From: Diprion similis
Taxonomy: Eukaryota > Arthropoda > Insecta > Hymenoptera > Diprionidae
Assembly (NCBI RefSeq): GCF_021155765.1
Contig: NC_060113.1
Location: 5,905,001 to 5,969,000 of the forward strand
Direction: 5' to 3'
DNA length: 64,000 nucleotides
Shown here: positions 48,479 to 60,965 of the stretch, in pieces
Layout of the letters: the number at the start of each line of letters is the position of its first letter
Position numbering within the stretch: position 1 is the stretch's first letter
Notes under the pieces: generated by a model
What the model was told of the DNA's origin: nothing
What the model saw: the letters and a program-made list of their open reading frames with translations, nothing else
The model's database searches: none
Program-made: the position numbers and the translations under genes

Positions 48479-51400
48479 TTAATTTTCTTCGAGGGTGCTC
48501 GATTCTTCTGTTCCTTTTGCAGTTTCTCTCTCGCGTTTCCAAATATCAGCGTAAATCTTGGTGTACGGATTGCCCAACTCCATGTAATACTGAAATGTGT
48601 TTCATGCCATCATCGTCGTGAAATATTAAACTAAGTGAGGACAGAATCAGTCGATTATATGTGCATTGCTTTTTACAGCTTATGGTGATGGAGGATTTGG
48701 CATAGTCCGAATGTTCGTTAACAAGGATTGACCCTGAACTTCCCCAAGTTGGTCGCCGATTTCTTTCCTACTAGAGCTTGACTTTACCGGCGGTTTTCTG
48801 AGTGCTTTCAGATTATAAAAGCGACCCCGCAGTATTCAGTTAATCCAGTTCTCGTCCGACCGGCGTTCACTTCGCTTTGCAGACGTGAATCAGAGAGTAA
48901 CTTATAGCTGCAGTTCTTGATTTGTACAATTTACATCCTCTTCGGAGGACCTAGTTCATGCAACTACATCTTGATGTAGCCTTTTTCACATTTGAGGTTA
49001 AACTAATTAATAAAATCTCCATCGTCTTATTTTTTAAATCGATCTCGTTTATAAAACTTCCATTTTTATATTCTTAGCGCTATACTCGTAAACATATATC
49101 CCTTCACAATCAACTAGGTCTCATCGTCTTGATCAATTTACGCTCACCAGAATCCTAATCCGAACAGGAGAAAAATTTGTATTTTTGGTTTTAAAAATTC
49201 TTCGAAAACAATTTTTCCCGAAAAATTTGGAACGTTTTATGCATTTTTATTGACTAAAAAGAAAACTTTTTTCACATTTGACGCGAAATGGCTGAAGCCG
49301 TCGTTTGAGGGCATTCGTTAATTACGTTACACCCAAAGGGGGCGAGAGGGGGTCCACAACATGTGATAAGACAAGGCAATAGCGGCTGGGGGGGGGGGGG
49401 GGGGTCATAAGTTTCGCGACGTCACATCTAATTTGGAATGTAATGCGACTGAATATGACCAGGGTGAAGTGATCGCTGCATGAGGATGTTATTTTGAAGT
49501 TTCAAATTATTCGCATTTACACTTTCCCGGCACGCGTGGCTTTATTCGAAATATTCGCGCGCCGGCTTATCGGCTGACTTTAAGGGATTGCCCTGGTCGA
49601 TTTTGACGTTGACGAATACATCTTTGCATTTCGAAATCCACCTATCACAAACTCGGGAAATGACCTAACAGCCTCATTCTGTACGCAATTTCGAACAGAA
49701 ACAGTTCAACCGATTTTCATTTGACGTATAAATAAGGAAATGGCAAAAATTCGAGAAATTTAATGTTGCAATTTCGTAGAATCCATGTCATTTCTTCATT
49801 TCCGCGTCAAAGTAAGTGTGTTGAAGTGTTTTTGTTTGGAATTGTGTATAGTTTATGGCTTCAATATTTGCAGATGCATACGTCAACGGCGAAATCAATC
49901 AGGGCACCCCCTTAACTATGGAAACGATGAAACGTTAGGAAGACGTTGAACGTACCGTTTTCACGTGCTCTTCAATCAGCTCGGATATGTCAACCGTCAG
50001 CTTTTCGAACGAAGGTCGTTCCGATGGCTCCACTTTCCAGCAACGAAGCATCATTTGGTAACTAAAATGCGGACAAAGAAAGATGGCTCGAAACTTGGCC
50101 AACTGAGAGGATTTATTCGGTGTTGCGTGTATGGTGAAATGAAGAGTGGATACTCACATGCTCGCAGGTGCGTATTGCGGTTTGTCCATTCGATAGCCTT
50201 CGGTTAGCCGTTGGCACATGTCCTCAGGTCTTATGAGAGGATAAGGAGTTCTCGCCAACGAGAACAATTCCCATAGAACGACCCCGAACGACCAGACGTC
50301 CGATTTGGTAGAAAATACTCGATCTCTCAGCGACTCGATGGCCATCCACTTCACAGGCAGAGGGCAACTCTCGGTGTTTTTCTGATTCTCCTCTTCCCGA
50401 AGAGACTTGGATAAACCAAAGTCACAGATCTTCGCTACATTGTTATCGGTAAGAAGTATATTTCTCGTCGCCAAGTCACCGTGTATTATCTGAAATACGA
50501 TTTATATCAGTCATTCTGTAACGAAGAAAGGCTGGCGAACGAGACCACGTGTGGACTACGTCGGCATTCGAAACTGCATTTACACAGAAAAAGTATACTT
50601 TTGAATTTCTTCCTACCCTTTTTGCACTGAGATACTGCATGCCACACGAAACCTGCCAGGCCCAACACACCAAGTCACCCGTGCACATCTGCCTTGAGTT
50701 GAAATCTGTCTGATCACCTGGATACTTCAATGGCGGGGTGAGTTCCCTTGAAATGTCACTAGAGGAACAGTCGTCTGCTCTCACATCCGTCGTCGTGGAA
50801 GTAATGTTCTTCGCATTGTTTTCCGTCGTCAAAATGCCATCGGAATGTCCATCCGTGTTCGTCCTGCAAGGATAAGACAACAAATGTAAGGGAAATACGA
50901 GTATCGATGAACTTGTTCTTCCACGATTCCTATTCACGTACGCGTAGAAGTGCCGACAGTGATGGGTGATGGCTGGTTCTGGGAAATTCTTTACAAACTA
51001 GTTATGACGAATGGCAAATGTCAGGGTGACTCGTTGATCTTGAAACGAATCACCATACCTATCTGACACGAATCGGTGATTAGTGATGAAAATCCTGATC
51101 TTGAAGGTGGGAATTTTTTTGCAATCGATTATGAACTAGCATCCATCAAATCATTCATTGTTATGGACGAAGTAACATTGCTACAATCTAGTTGGTTACA
51201 TTATAGGTGACTGAGGTAGGCCTGGAGGACTACTTACTCGACGTCATCGACATTCACCTCGTCTTCACGGGCAGTCGAAACGTGGATTTTTTCTCCGGAA
51301 TTATTCAACTGATTGACGAAGTTGACTCTGCGTCGTATCAAGTAATCGTGTAAGTTCCCGTATCGGCAGTATTCGACGATGACCAAGAGTTCGCCTGTCG

Positions 51401-54400
51401 ACATGCAATGAAATACGTGAGCGTTGATGTCCATGAGGACGTATTGCGTGTTGACAGGCTCATTTCCCATCGATCACGTACACCTACTCACCCAAATCAA
51501 TATTTTTGGTACACGCGCCGAGAAGGTTGACGATATTCAGATGTTGACCGAGGTAAACGAGAATCCTGAGTTCGCGATAAAGCGCCTTCATGCAGATCAG
51601 GTTGGCCGTCGGTCGGACCGTCTTTACGGCAACTGTCGTGACTGTTTCGCGTGAGCAGATCGTTTTTGCTTGTCCCATCCTCACTACACCGAACGCTCCG
51701 CTTCCCAGTACATCCTCTGAAAGGTAAAACGTGTGCATGCCGAACCACTAATTAACGGGTATACTTGAAAGGAACTCGTATGATTTATTCTATTTATAAA
51801 GACATCAACAAATTGCTAATAATTAGTTATGATGTTTTGAAATAATGACATTTTGTAGTAAACATCTTTCTTTTCGCAACTTTCGAGAGATAATTGAGGA
51901 TTGAGCATGTGGGTATTGCACGAAGGGTTCACGTTGGATTAGCATGTCCAAATAGCCTCAAACGTTTGCGTAAAAACTTTGACTTAAAATTCAAATTCCG
52001 GAGAAAAAAATTTTCCACTGACTGTGAAACCCCGTCCTACTTTACTTGACCCCTGATGTTGAAAATTGAGTTCCTTGATCTGCAGGAGCGATTAATACCA
52101 ATCATCAGATTTTCCATACCTCTATTAGCTTAGGTGACGTATGCAATTGAATTCGACTACACTTCGCCTCGCGAAAAGCCCCTCATTGGATTTTTGCGAT
52201 TCACTTGAAAATCATGCGGAAGCAACTAACAGCAATACTAGGATGATTGGAAGTAATTAAGGGTCAATTAAGAATAAATGGTATTTCCTTCGAATAACCA
52301 TCGGCTTGTTCCATACATTTTTTTGGACTGCCCATCAGTCAAATGGAAATAAAAAAATTCGAATGTTTTATTCAATTCTGCGGCTGAGTTTGCTTTGCTT
52401 CCTTTTGTAAGTGAGTTTACGATTGATTTGTTTCTTGTTTCAAATTCTAGAATGGATAGGTTATTTTAACTTTCGTTCTGTTCCCCGTGATCTTGTCTAT
52501 CGCTCTACTTTTCCCTGCTTCATCCTCTATCAAATAATTACAATTTTGACAGATACAAAAACTGACAAGTTCGATTATACGTAGAATTTACATTAAGCAA
52601 AATTATTTGAGATTGAAACTGACTGGATTGTTGTTAATACACGAAAAACTCATCCAGATACCGTGTGTGGCAACAGCCCCCGTAGAAGGACAATTCAAGA
52701 TGGTGGGGGTGAAGATCGGTGGACTGCTTCGATAGGTGGTTTAGCTTCGGTATTTTATCGTGATATGAATTTTCAGGTCGACTGCGTGACGTCGTTTTTC
52801 TGTCTTCATAACAGGTCGTATTATCAAAGTTGTTTAAATTTGTGAAACACGTAAATAAGTGTGAGATTAACTTACCAGGGGAGGCTACGATGCATGGGGA
52901 AATCCGAATGGAATCCATCAAAACAGGATTTGACGAAACGAATTATTACTACTGGAGAGGAAATCAGGAAGTTCTTACCAAGTTTCAATAGACTTCGTGG
53001 AAATTCCCATTTCTTGTTATACGGCAGTAACTCAGCCTGATCGCTCACAGCCAAGTCTGGATCCAAAGAAATCGGGGCCCCGAACTTGAAGTACTCCAGT
53101 CTTGCTTTTATCGACTTCCGCTTCAATGCCTGTACAACAACGTTTCCCATGTTCATCAATTAGTCCATTCGACGTGGCACTAAGGCCGAGACTTGATTTA
53201 TCAGGGTATAAAACCTTTCTGCGAATCTTGCAAGCGAGCACAGTTGCAACGACGATGACAAGTGGAATAGCAATTGCTCCCGTGATCAGCAATATTTCAT
53301 CTTGTGCCCCATTTCTGGAATCTGAAAATCGGATTACGTTGTTGAATCCATAATATGTTCATCGCATCGTGCGAATACATTTGCTCATATGTCCCGACTT
53401 CGGGTAGAAGAATCGGTGAAAAGTCCAATTATTGTTTCGCACACGCGAACGGAGTGCGATTGGAACTCGGCAGCTCGCGATGAGCGAAAGACAAAAAAGT
53501 ATTATTCATCTTACCGGTTTGATTGTAGGAATACGTGATCAGAAAATATTTAAGAAACCGAATGAGGTCGAGTTCCATTCATTTTCCCACTCAAACTCTT
53601 TCAGTTCTCCACATTATACCTGTGATGTATGTAGAGGCTTTTAGTTCCTCGCTCCAATTACCGCATTGCGTCTTGAATTCGCTGCAGGCAGCCACTTTTA
53701 ATAGATAAGTCGTGTTCAGCAGAAGATTTTTGAAAGTGTAAGAATTGTCGGTCTTGTTTAGATATAGTGGAGGGTTTTCGAAATGCGTATTGCTTAACGC
53801 TAATTTATAGTAGTAAATGCCATCCTGCAGGTCCACCGGAGGTGCGTTCCATGCGATCGATATTGAATCAACGCCTGTTTCGATTACCGAAACTTTCGGG
53901 GTGAATTTCGGGTCTGTAAGTTTAAGTTTCATCATGTTTACTCTTGTTAACGTATATTTGCTAACGTAATACATCAATACCTCTGTCTTTTGGCATGATG
54001 TCTTCCGACCAGGGACCGGTGTAAAGAATATTCTTACATTCATCATCAATGCATAGAACTAATCGAAACTTGTGAGAGATCGCAGTAGTCAGACTCTCAA
54101 ATTTGTATTGAGTGTTTAACATAGGTACGCTATAAATCTCTTCATATATCACACTGTACCACATGGTCAATTGGTAGTAGGTAAAACAACTTTGTATCTC
54201 TGGCGGCGGCGTTGACCATTCAATCGTTATTGAATCGTTGGTCGTTTCTTTACCCCAAACGCGCGGAACGTATACAGGATCTGCATGAAAAATGAATCTT
54301 AGTGAAAGACCTTGAACAAATACCAAATGGTTTTGCATGGTATTCACCGAGAAAAATGACAAAAAGTATAGAAATTTAATTGCAATAATATGTAGTAGAC

Positions 54401-56201
54401 ATCTTTCACAATATGCTCGGAGAAAGAATTCCTCGGATTCGCTAAAGTCTTGTAGTTGAAGAAATTGTTTGCCTCGGGTAGATATTTTTTATAGTGAATA
54501 AAAAATTTTGCGTTTCATTGAACAATGGAAATTGTTGAATAGATCACTAAGATTTCACTCGTGTCGCAAAATTTTTTCCGCTAACGAAATGTTACAGAAT
54601 CTAATAGCTCTCAGAAATTTGCATAGCCAGAGTGGTTCACTCTAGACTTGTAGAGTATGATTGTAAATTGTTTCAAAATTTCTTATACGTGAGTACCTTC
54701 CTCTGGAGTCGTTGTCCACCTCAAGAACAAATTAGCTTTTTCCGCTTCCTTCCTATTCTCTTCCCTCCAAGTAAATTTGAACCAGTAAGTGGTGTTCCGT
54801 TTATATCCTCTAGAGATAGAGGCATGTTGGAGGTCTGAGGAGTTTCTTGACGTTTTCGACACGAGCTGCCATTCGCGTGAACCGTTTTCCAGGGATTGTA
54901 TGCGGAGCTCACTAATCCGTTTGTCATAGAAATTAGGCGCAAACCTCAATGGAATACAAATCCTATTCGCACCCAAACCAACAATGGACAAGACTGTTAA
55001 TGACTTGAATGAGCTGGAGAGAATCACACTGTGCTTTCTTATATTCTTGTTCCTGTGATCTCTTGCCCAGCATTCATAAGCTCCTAGGTCTCTCTTCAAG
55101 ATGTTTGTAAAATATACACTCGTTCTCAAATGCGTCTCGTTAAAACGCCAAGTGTCGGTGAGATTCCTCAAGTTCTCCTCGATTCCCGGATACCCCCAGT
55201 TTTTCCGCCACCCGTAGTCAGAGACAGATCCCAGCACGTCGCATATCAGAATTGCTGGATTTCCTACTCTCGTAAAGATCCACTCCGCGTCTACTATTAC
55301 TTCACCTGGACGTGAAATATAGAAAAATTACAATGGAGTTGTACGGACTATCTGTATGTGAGTCATTTCACGCCGACTGACAGTCTGGTTAATGACTCTT
55401 GGGATTTTTTATTTTTCCAATTGTTTTTTTTAAACCATAATTTTTGGATGATGTTACCGGTTTATCAATTTTTTGTTTTTTGTCTTTAGTTTAGGCGTTT
55501 TCATTCCCGTCACGAATTTCCAAAAAAATAACTCCAATGGTCATAACTCCCAATCGCAGAAAAATGTCGACGTAAACCAGCACGTCTTCTTTGCGTCAAG
55601 GCTGGTATTTCAATTTAACGAAAAAATAAGTCGTGAAAAAATATGTGATGTAAACTTGTTTATTCTCATGCTCTCTAAATTCCAGTCAGTCGCAAAAATT
55701 TACTAATTCCCAGTTATAAGTGTAATACTGGAAAAAATCTGTACGTATCCCTCGGAAATCAGTGATCAATCAGTGAAAAGTCACTGAATCGTCAGTACAT
55801 AAACCCCTCAACCCGAACCGCTGTTACGTTTTGAGAGATCGTCTGCGAGAGATCTTCGATTCGCTGCTTGATTGAGATTGAATTTAGGTTCGCGAACCTT
55901 CCGATGTCCATGAGTGCAAACTCTGGTGTTCGGTTCATTCAGGTTTCAGACAACCCAATGTGCTATGGTTTTTCTCAGTGGTGTACTGTTAAAATTACTT
56001 TTGACTTTTACGAGATACTTGGACTTCGGTATAGTCAATCCGAGATATATACGATAACGTTGTGAAATCAACTAGGCCACCCCCTTGATCAGTGCCTCAA
56101 TATATTCACTTACCTTCATTTTCAGAAACAGCGTCAGCGAAAACGAGACAACCAGATAGTAACACTATCATCACCAGCAGGGCTCGTCGATTACCCGCCA
56201 T
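48479..56201 (-). CDS. Receptor tyrosine kinase, Torso/PDGFR-VEGFR group
   Basis: Single-pass receptor signalling through Ras/MAPK. Twelve minus-strand exons: 56114-56201, 54697-55305, 53981-54280, 53620-53913, 53215-53321, 52979-53129, 51492-51716, 51238-51394, 50617-50863, 50158-50489, 49956-50061, 48479-48589, giving 908 residues, all in phase. Signal peptide (LLVMIVLLSGCLVFA), one Ig-like domain (ILICDVLG...GAYECWARD), about three fibronectin-III-like domains, and a TM helix at about 440-461. The split kinase has GSGAFG 521-526, Lys548 (VAVK), LGQHLNIVNLLGACTKNI, an insert of about 80 residues, HGDLATRN (Asp731) and DFG (Asp749), so it looks catalytically intact. Kinase, juxtamembrane (ELLPYNKKWEFPR) and C-terminus (YMELGNPY) resemble insect Pvr, but the short FN3-bearing ectodomain and length fit Torso better. 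The choice is open. Confidence 0.88.
48814..48850 (+). promoter_or_regulatory. TATA promoter-like sequence inside the receptor-kinase gene
   Basis: TATAAAAG (48814-48821) is followed by TCAGTT (48836-48841) and TCCAGTT (48844-48850), initiator-like motifs 24 and 33 bp downstream. It lies on the plus strand within the last intron of the minus-strand receptor gene. About 70 bp further the sequence shares TTGTACAATTTAnATC with the leader after the 30.8-kb promoter. No ORF follows; an antisense or enhancer RNA start is possible. Confidence 0.35.
49388..49404 (+). repeat. 17-nt poly(G) tract
   Basis: Uninterrupted G run in a receptor-kinase intron. Like the longer run at 29766 it is followed by GTCA. 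Confidence 0.9.
51717..52978 (-). other. Receptor-kinase intron between juxtamembrane and kinase exons
   Basis: A 1.26-kb intron separating the juxtamembrane exon from the exon with the glycine-rich loop. No element or RNA gene was recognised. Confidence 0.6.
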
Positions 56202-57906
56202 GACGTCCGTTCATGTGCCGTGAAACTTCGGCTCTATCGCGATCTGATTTCAAACGAGGACCGACTTGTGCACCCTTGAATATGAAGTAGCTGTCTCAGT
56301 TTGAAATAAAACTAGCTTTCTTGTTTCCAACTTGGAAGGTCGAAAAAGCTTTGTCACCTTCTTTCGCGTTAGTCGTTTAGAAAGCTGAATTGCGCATGTT
56401 CTTCAACTGCCGAACGGGTCTCTACTGACTGTATTGAGAGCATCTTGCCGCAAACGACGAAAGCCGTTTCATCGATACAAGCGTCCGGTGATATAATATG
56501 ATGAACTTGGAACACAAATGCAGTTTCACCGCAATACCGCAAAGATCTCAGTAAACATGGCAGGAAATGGCACGCTCTTCCGCTGCTCGTCTTCTCCAAG
56601 CAATGCTCGTCATCAGCGAGTGTTAGGGTAAACGTTCGATCCGATGTAAAATCGAGGTCGAAGTTCGGAGAAATCATTCCGCGTGATTGAATGGCGGACC
56701 AGCCGCACAGTCTTCCTCCCAATCGGCCATCTTACAGTTTCCTCTTAGTCTGTCGTATTGCGAATTCTTACGCCCGACTCTGTGCACCGACTGGACTTGT
56801 ATCGCGGGTCATATTGTAGTTGAAATCTTTGTTTAGATGGACGTGGTCGAATCCATCATGACAGTATCTGATTTGTCATTTGCTCATGAGCATGGAAAAA
56901 AATTCAAAAACATATTCTGTGCATCATTTTTTCAATGCGATGTTCAATCGCCAGAAAAAAGTATGATTCAAAATACCAGGAAAGTATTTAAACGTCAATG
57001 TAGGGCGACGGACAAACCGCATTGTCGTTGTCATCGGAGTCTGTTTCCGGTTTCTCTCAAACCACTTTACGTATGTTTACAGTTTCGACACGAACTCCTC
57101 GTTACAAGTGAATGAGCGATTACGTTGAATTATACGTTTTTAGACATCGAATTTGCATGCAGTAGAACCTCGATTATTCGAATTAATTGGAATCAAGCCT
57201 AATTCAGATAATCAAATTTTCGGATAACCGAAATGCAATTTTTATCCGAAGATTTAAAAATATATATAACACAAATTTAAAACGACAAAAAGTCCGCATC
57301 AAACATCCAAATGCATATTCAACCTTTTTCAAACACCGACCGCTCATTTTAGTACTTAGGTTTTATATAATTATTGCTATTTTCCATTGACGAACTGCGA
57401 ACTGCTCGACATTTTTTAGCGAGGACTTACATATATTTCGCACCGAAATAGCTATTTATGTGGCATGCCCGTAAACCACCTGTTTTTTTGGCAAGGATAA
57501 AGATTTCAAGACGAGCTGAAGGCGAGCCGGAAACGAGCCGGAAGCGAGTACTGAAATTATCCGAGCCAAAAAACGGTTTACGGGCATGCCACATGCAATA
57601 TTTTTTCCGGTATGGGCATTGAAAAGCAAAACGAAGAGTGAGGTTATGTCGCGATCTGTTGGACGAAGCTACTTTATTCGGCGGTTTGGGATGCGAACAA
57701 AAAAAGGTCCACAGCTAAGAAAAATAAAACTCGGTGATACGGGACGAGGGTTTGGTATGCTCGGTAGGGTCGATTCTGACTATAAGAACAGATTCACACA
57801 GTAAACCCAGCGTGATCATCAACGACACCATACAACTTTTTACACGAACATGTTTTTATTTGGTCTCTTTATCGGCTGAAGATACTTTGGATAATCATTT
57901 GCTCGA
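56202..57906. other. Intergenic, GMC oxidoreductase to receptor kinase
   Basis: Receptor-kinase upstream region plus an intergenic stretch with the foldback at 57458-57594. Frames 56369-56722 (minus) and 57586-57804 (plus) gave no recognisable family. The GMC 3' end has minus-strand AATAAA at 57855-57860. Confidence 0.5.
57458..57594. repeat. Foldback element with approximately 30-bp arms
   Basis: Left arm ATGTGGCATGCCCGTAAACC...TTTTTTTGGC (57458-57492) and right arm GCCAAAAAACGGTTTACGGG...CATGCCACAT (57565-57594) are inverted repeats with a 5-nt length difference. The loop holds repeated GAGCCGGAAnCGAG. Probably a MITE-like remnant; no transposase. Confidence 0.7.
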
Positions 57907-60763
57907 TTACTGACAATTCCAATCTTCCTTAATAAGATCAGCTGCCTTTTCTGCGATCATAATAACTGCAGCATTGGTATTACCGGACACTATGTTCGGC
58001 ATTATAGAAGCGTCCGCAACACGGAGACCATTTATACCGTAAACCTGGAGGCGTTCGTTCACTACAGCCATTTCATCATTTTCAGGGCCCATTTTACATG
58101 TGGAAGTAGGGTGATAAATCGTTAATGAATAGAACCGTGCGTAGCAGCGCCAATAGTCGTGAGATGGAAATTCCAAGTGAGCACAATCCGGTATCAAGTT
58201 AGAGTTGATGCTTGCATTCAATGCCTGCATGGTCGACGTGAGGCTGAAATTTTGAATGAAATCGGCTGCCTCTGCCTGTGAAAAATTAGATCTCTTGTGA
58301 AAGTTACATTTTAACAGAAATCTCGGTGTTTTTTTGAGACCAAATTTATTAGCTCACCAAAATCTCTAAATCTTGTGCGTTGTCAAAGTAATTCGGAACT
58401 ATGACTGGATGCTGTGCGGTATTATTATCTCTCAGCTTGATGTAGCCTCTGCTCTTCGGATGTAGTAAAAGTGGTATTATACTGTAGGCATCCTTGTCAA
58501 TTATACTCGAGAATAAGGTTTCGTAGAGATCATCTTCGAGACCAAACGCACTCTTGAGAAGTTCGCTGTTTTGGTTGAACGTCGACGAGCAGAGTAAAAA
58601 CTGGAGGTCAGGAAAATCGAGGGAACTGTTAGCATAGCTGAAAGCATACGAGATGTCAAAATGACGCCCGCTTGGACGCAAATTTATATATACAATACTC
58701 AAATGTTCCAAGGTCTCAATTACCGTGGGAGAGGGTGGCTCGAAAATAGTCGAAAATTGTTTCACGTCTAGTGTTACCAATTACAAAAAATCACATATTC
58801 TCATTTAAACTCTCAATCTTTGTTCGTTTTCTTAATAAATTTTCCACTTTGAAATTACATACCTTTTTACTTTATTTTCAATGATTACATATTTTTATGG
58901 CTCAATTTATCATTTAGAGAAAAATATGCATGGACAAATAGACAAATAGATAGGCATCAATGTTATTGTTAGTAGATGAATATCGTCACTGATCTTAAAT
59001 ATATTGATATGCTTATCTTGTATTTCTTATAAATTGTACCGCAATTAAATAATACGTCAATTGAAATTGGCTTGGATCTGAAAAATTTTAATGTTCACTT
59101 TACTGTCAACAAACTGAAGAAAAAAAAAATAGAATTTAATGCGACCCGACGATAAATTCGACGGCATTTTTTTGTAAAAAACCGATGTTTTGGACGACAA
59201 TTTGTTCTCTCGAAATCGTGGAATTTGTATTGTTGAAAATCGTATGTTTTATTTCCTTTCTTAAGTTGCAGTTAAACACAAACCTTAAAAAAAAAAAAAA
59301 TGTGCAATTTTTCAAGAAGTTGTAAATTTTCGACTGAAAAATTTAAAATATTCATATCCGAAGAGCACATGAACGAAAAAAATCGTGAAAGCTCCTCTAT
59401 GAGGTATAATCACCCATAAAAATTTGATGGAATCAAAACTTGAAATTTTTATTCCCGTACGTTCTGATGGAGAAAAACGCATTAGTTTAAAAAAGCGTAA
59501 AAGTGATATACAGATACATTACCTGGAAGTGGTGAAACCTATGACTTCGCCGAAAGATACATCATACAGTGCACCGTTTCCCTGAGCCAGGAATTGTTCT
59601 GCTTCCGAAAGAGTAGATGTTGATGAATTATATGGAGGATCAATCAGATAGGTGAGTCCTCCAATTCCGACATGATCCTGAAGATTTTGCCCGACTCCTG
59701 GACTATCCAGAATAACCTGAATGCCGACGTCTTCCAGGTGTTCCTTAGGACCGATTCCTGAGAGCATTAATAGGCGAGGCGATTGAATAGTGCCTGCTGA
59801 CAGTATAACCTCATTTTCACCACGGACGGTGTATGTCACATCTTCATGAATAAATTCAACGCCGTAAGCTGTTTCTGTGCTTTCATTCACGAGAATCTTA
59901 GTGACCAAAGAACTCGTGCGCACGTGGAGGTTTTCTCTTCCAGCTGTGGAACGCAGATAGGCTTTTGCTGAGCTGCACCGGAGGCCATTTCTCGCAGTTA
60001 CTTGCGGGTACATAAATCCAGTCTGCGTCTCTCCGTTCGTATCCACATCAGAGTAGCCCATTTCAAGACTAGCATTGAGGAAATAGCTTGCAATCGGATG
60101 CTTGTATCTTGCGTGTTCAACAGTCAAATACCCAGTGGTCCCATGGTAAGGAGACGAGCGGAGTTCAGGGATGGAGATGTTTTCCGCTTTTTTGAAGTAC
60201 GGTAGAACGTCGTCATATCCCCATCCGGGATTTCCTAAGTCCTGCCATCGGTCGTAATCGTTTCGATTGCCACGAACGTACATCAGATAATTGATGACGC
60301 TGCTCCCTCCAAGTACTTTACCTCTGGGCCAGTTGCATTGATTGTTGACCATGCCTTTGCAATAGGTCGATGAATTTTCAGTTTTGAATCCCCAGTCGAC
60401 TTCGGTATGCTGAAGATATGCAGTCAGCGAAGGTACATCAGAGATAACTCCTTCATCATTCCCAGCCTCCAACAGCAGCACAGTCCAATTTGTATTTTCC
60501 GATAGTCTGTTAGCAAGTACGGCTCCTGCAGATCCTCCTCCGATTATTACGAAGTCATAACTGCCCAGCATCTCCTCTATCGAAACGATACGTACTCTAT
60601 TATCTTTGTCAACAATGTCGGGTCGCAAAAGTAGTATCAAAAGTTCAAAACACGCGATAAACCCAATCATTGTCCCGTTGGACAAAGCAAAACGGATCCC
60701 AGTGAATGCCCATTGAACAATCAGTTGGGATACAGGTGTATTTCTTCCGGGGACGATTTCCAT
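57907..60763 (-). CDS. GMC oxidoreductase (FAD glucose dehydrogenase-like)
   Basis: FAD-dependent glucose-methanol-choline family enzyme oxidising an alcohol or sugar; insects have many paralogues with different substrates, so the exact reaction is unknown. Three minus-strand exons, 59523-60763, 58358-58637 and 57907-58275, give 629 residues, the usual length. A hydrophobic segment (about 32-47) may be a signal anchor. The FAD Rossmann motif GGGSAG is at 75-80. GMC signature 1 spans about 147-170 (RGKVLGGSSVINYLMYVRGN) and signature 2 about 322-339 (SAGTIQSPRLLMLSGIGP). The catalytic-loop histidine is in YHPTSTCKMG (His562), followed by NTNAAVIMIAEKAADLI. The exon 2 start was chosen at 58637 because it gives YANSSLDFPDLQF, which fits the family; an AG 15 nt later is the alternative. 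Key residues are intact, so the gene looks functional. Confidence 0.93.
58638..59522 (-). other. GMC oxidoreductase intron 1
   Basis: An 885-nt AT-rich intron. It is open in places next to exon 2, but the frame upstream of 58637 does not match the family. Confidence 0.6.
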
Positions 60764-60965
60764 TACAACACCTTGATTCTGTGGCGCCTATAAAAAATTT
60801 GAACAATTTCTGTATCTCGAACTGAACTCTGATGACAGATTCTGATCAAGATTACTGTCTGAAACCAAGACTGATTTAATAGTAGCCTTTTGCTCAAATT
60901 CCTTGTTTTATATGCATGAAAATAGTTGTACGCTTGCGCATACTTTAACATGTATAGTATTACTT

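Noticed and set aside
56560-56730. Minus-strand ATG opening MADWEEDCAAGPPFNHAE
   Set aside because: It recalls Vasa-type N-termini but stops after 18 codons with no good donor, and no other exon of such a gene is in the window.
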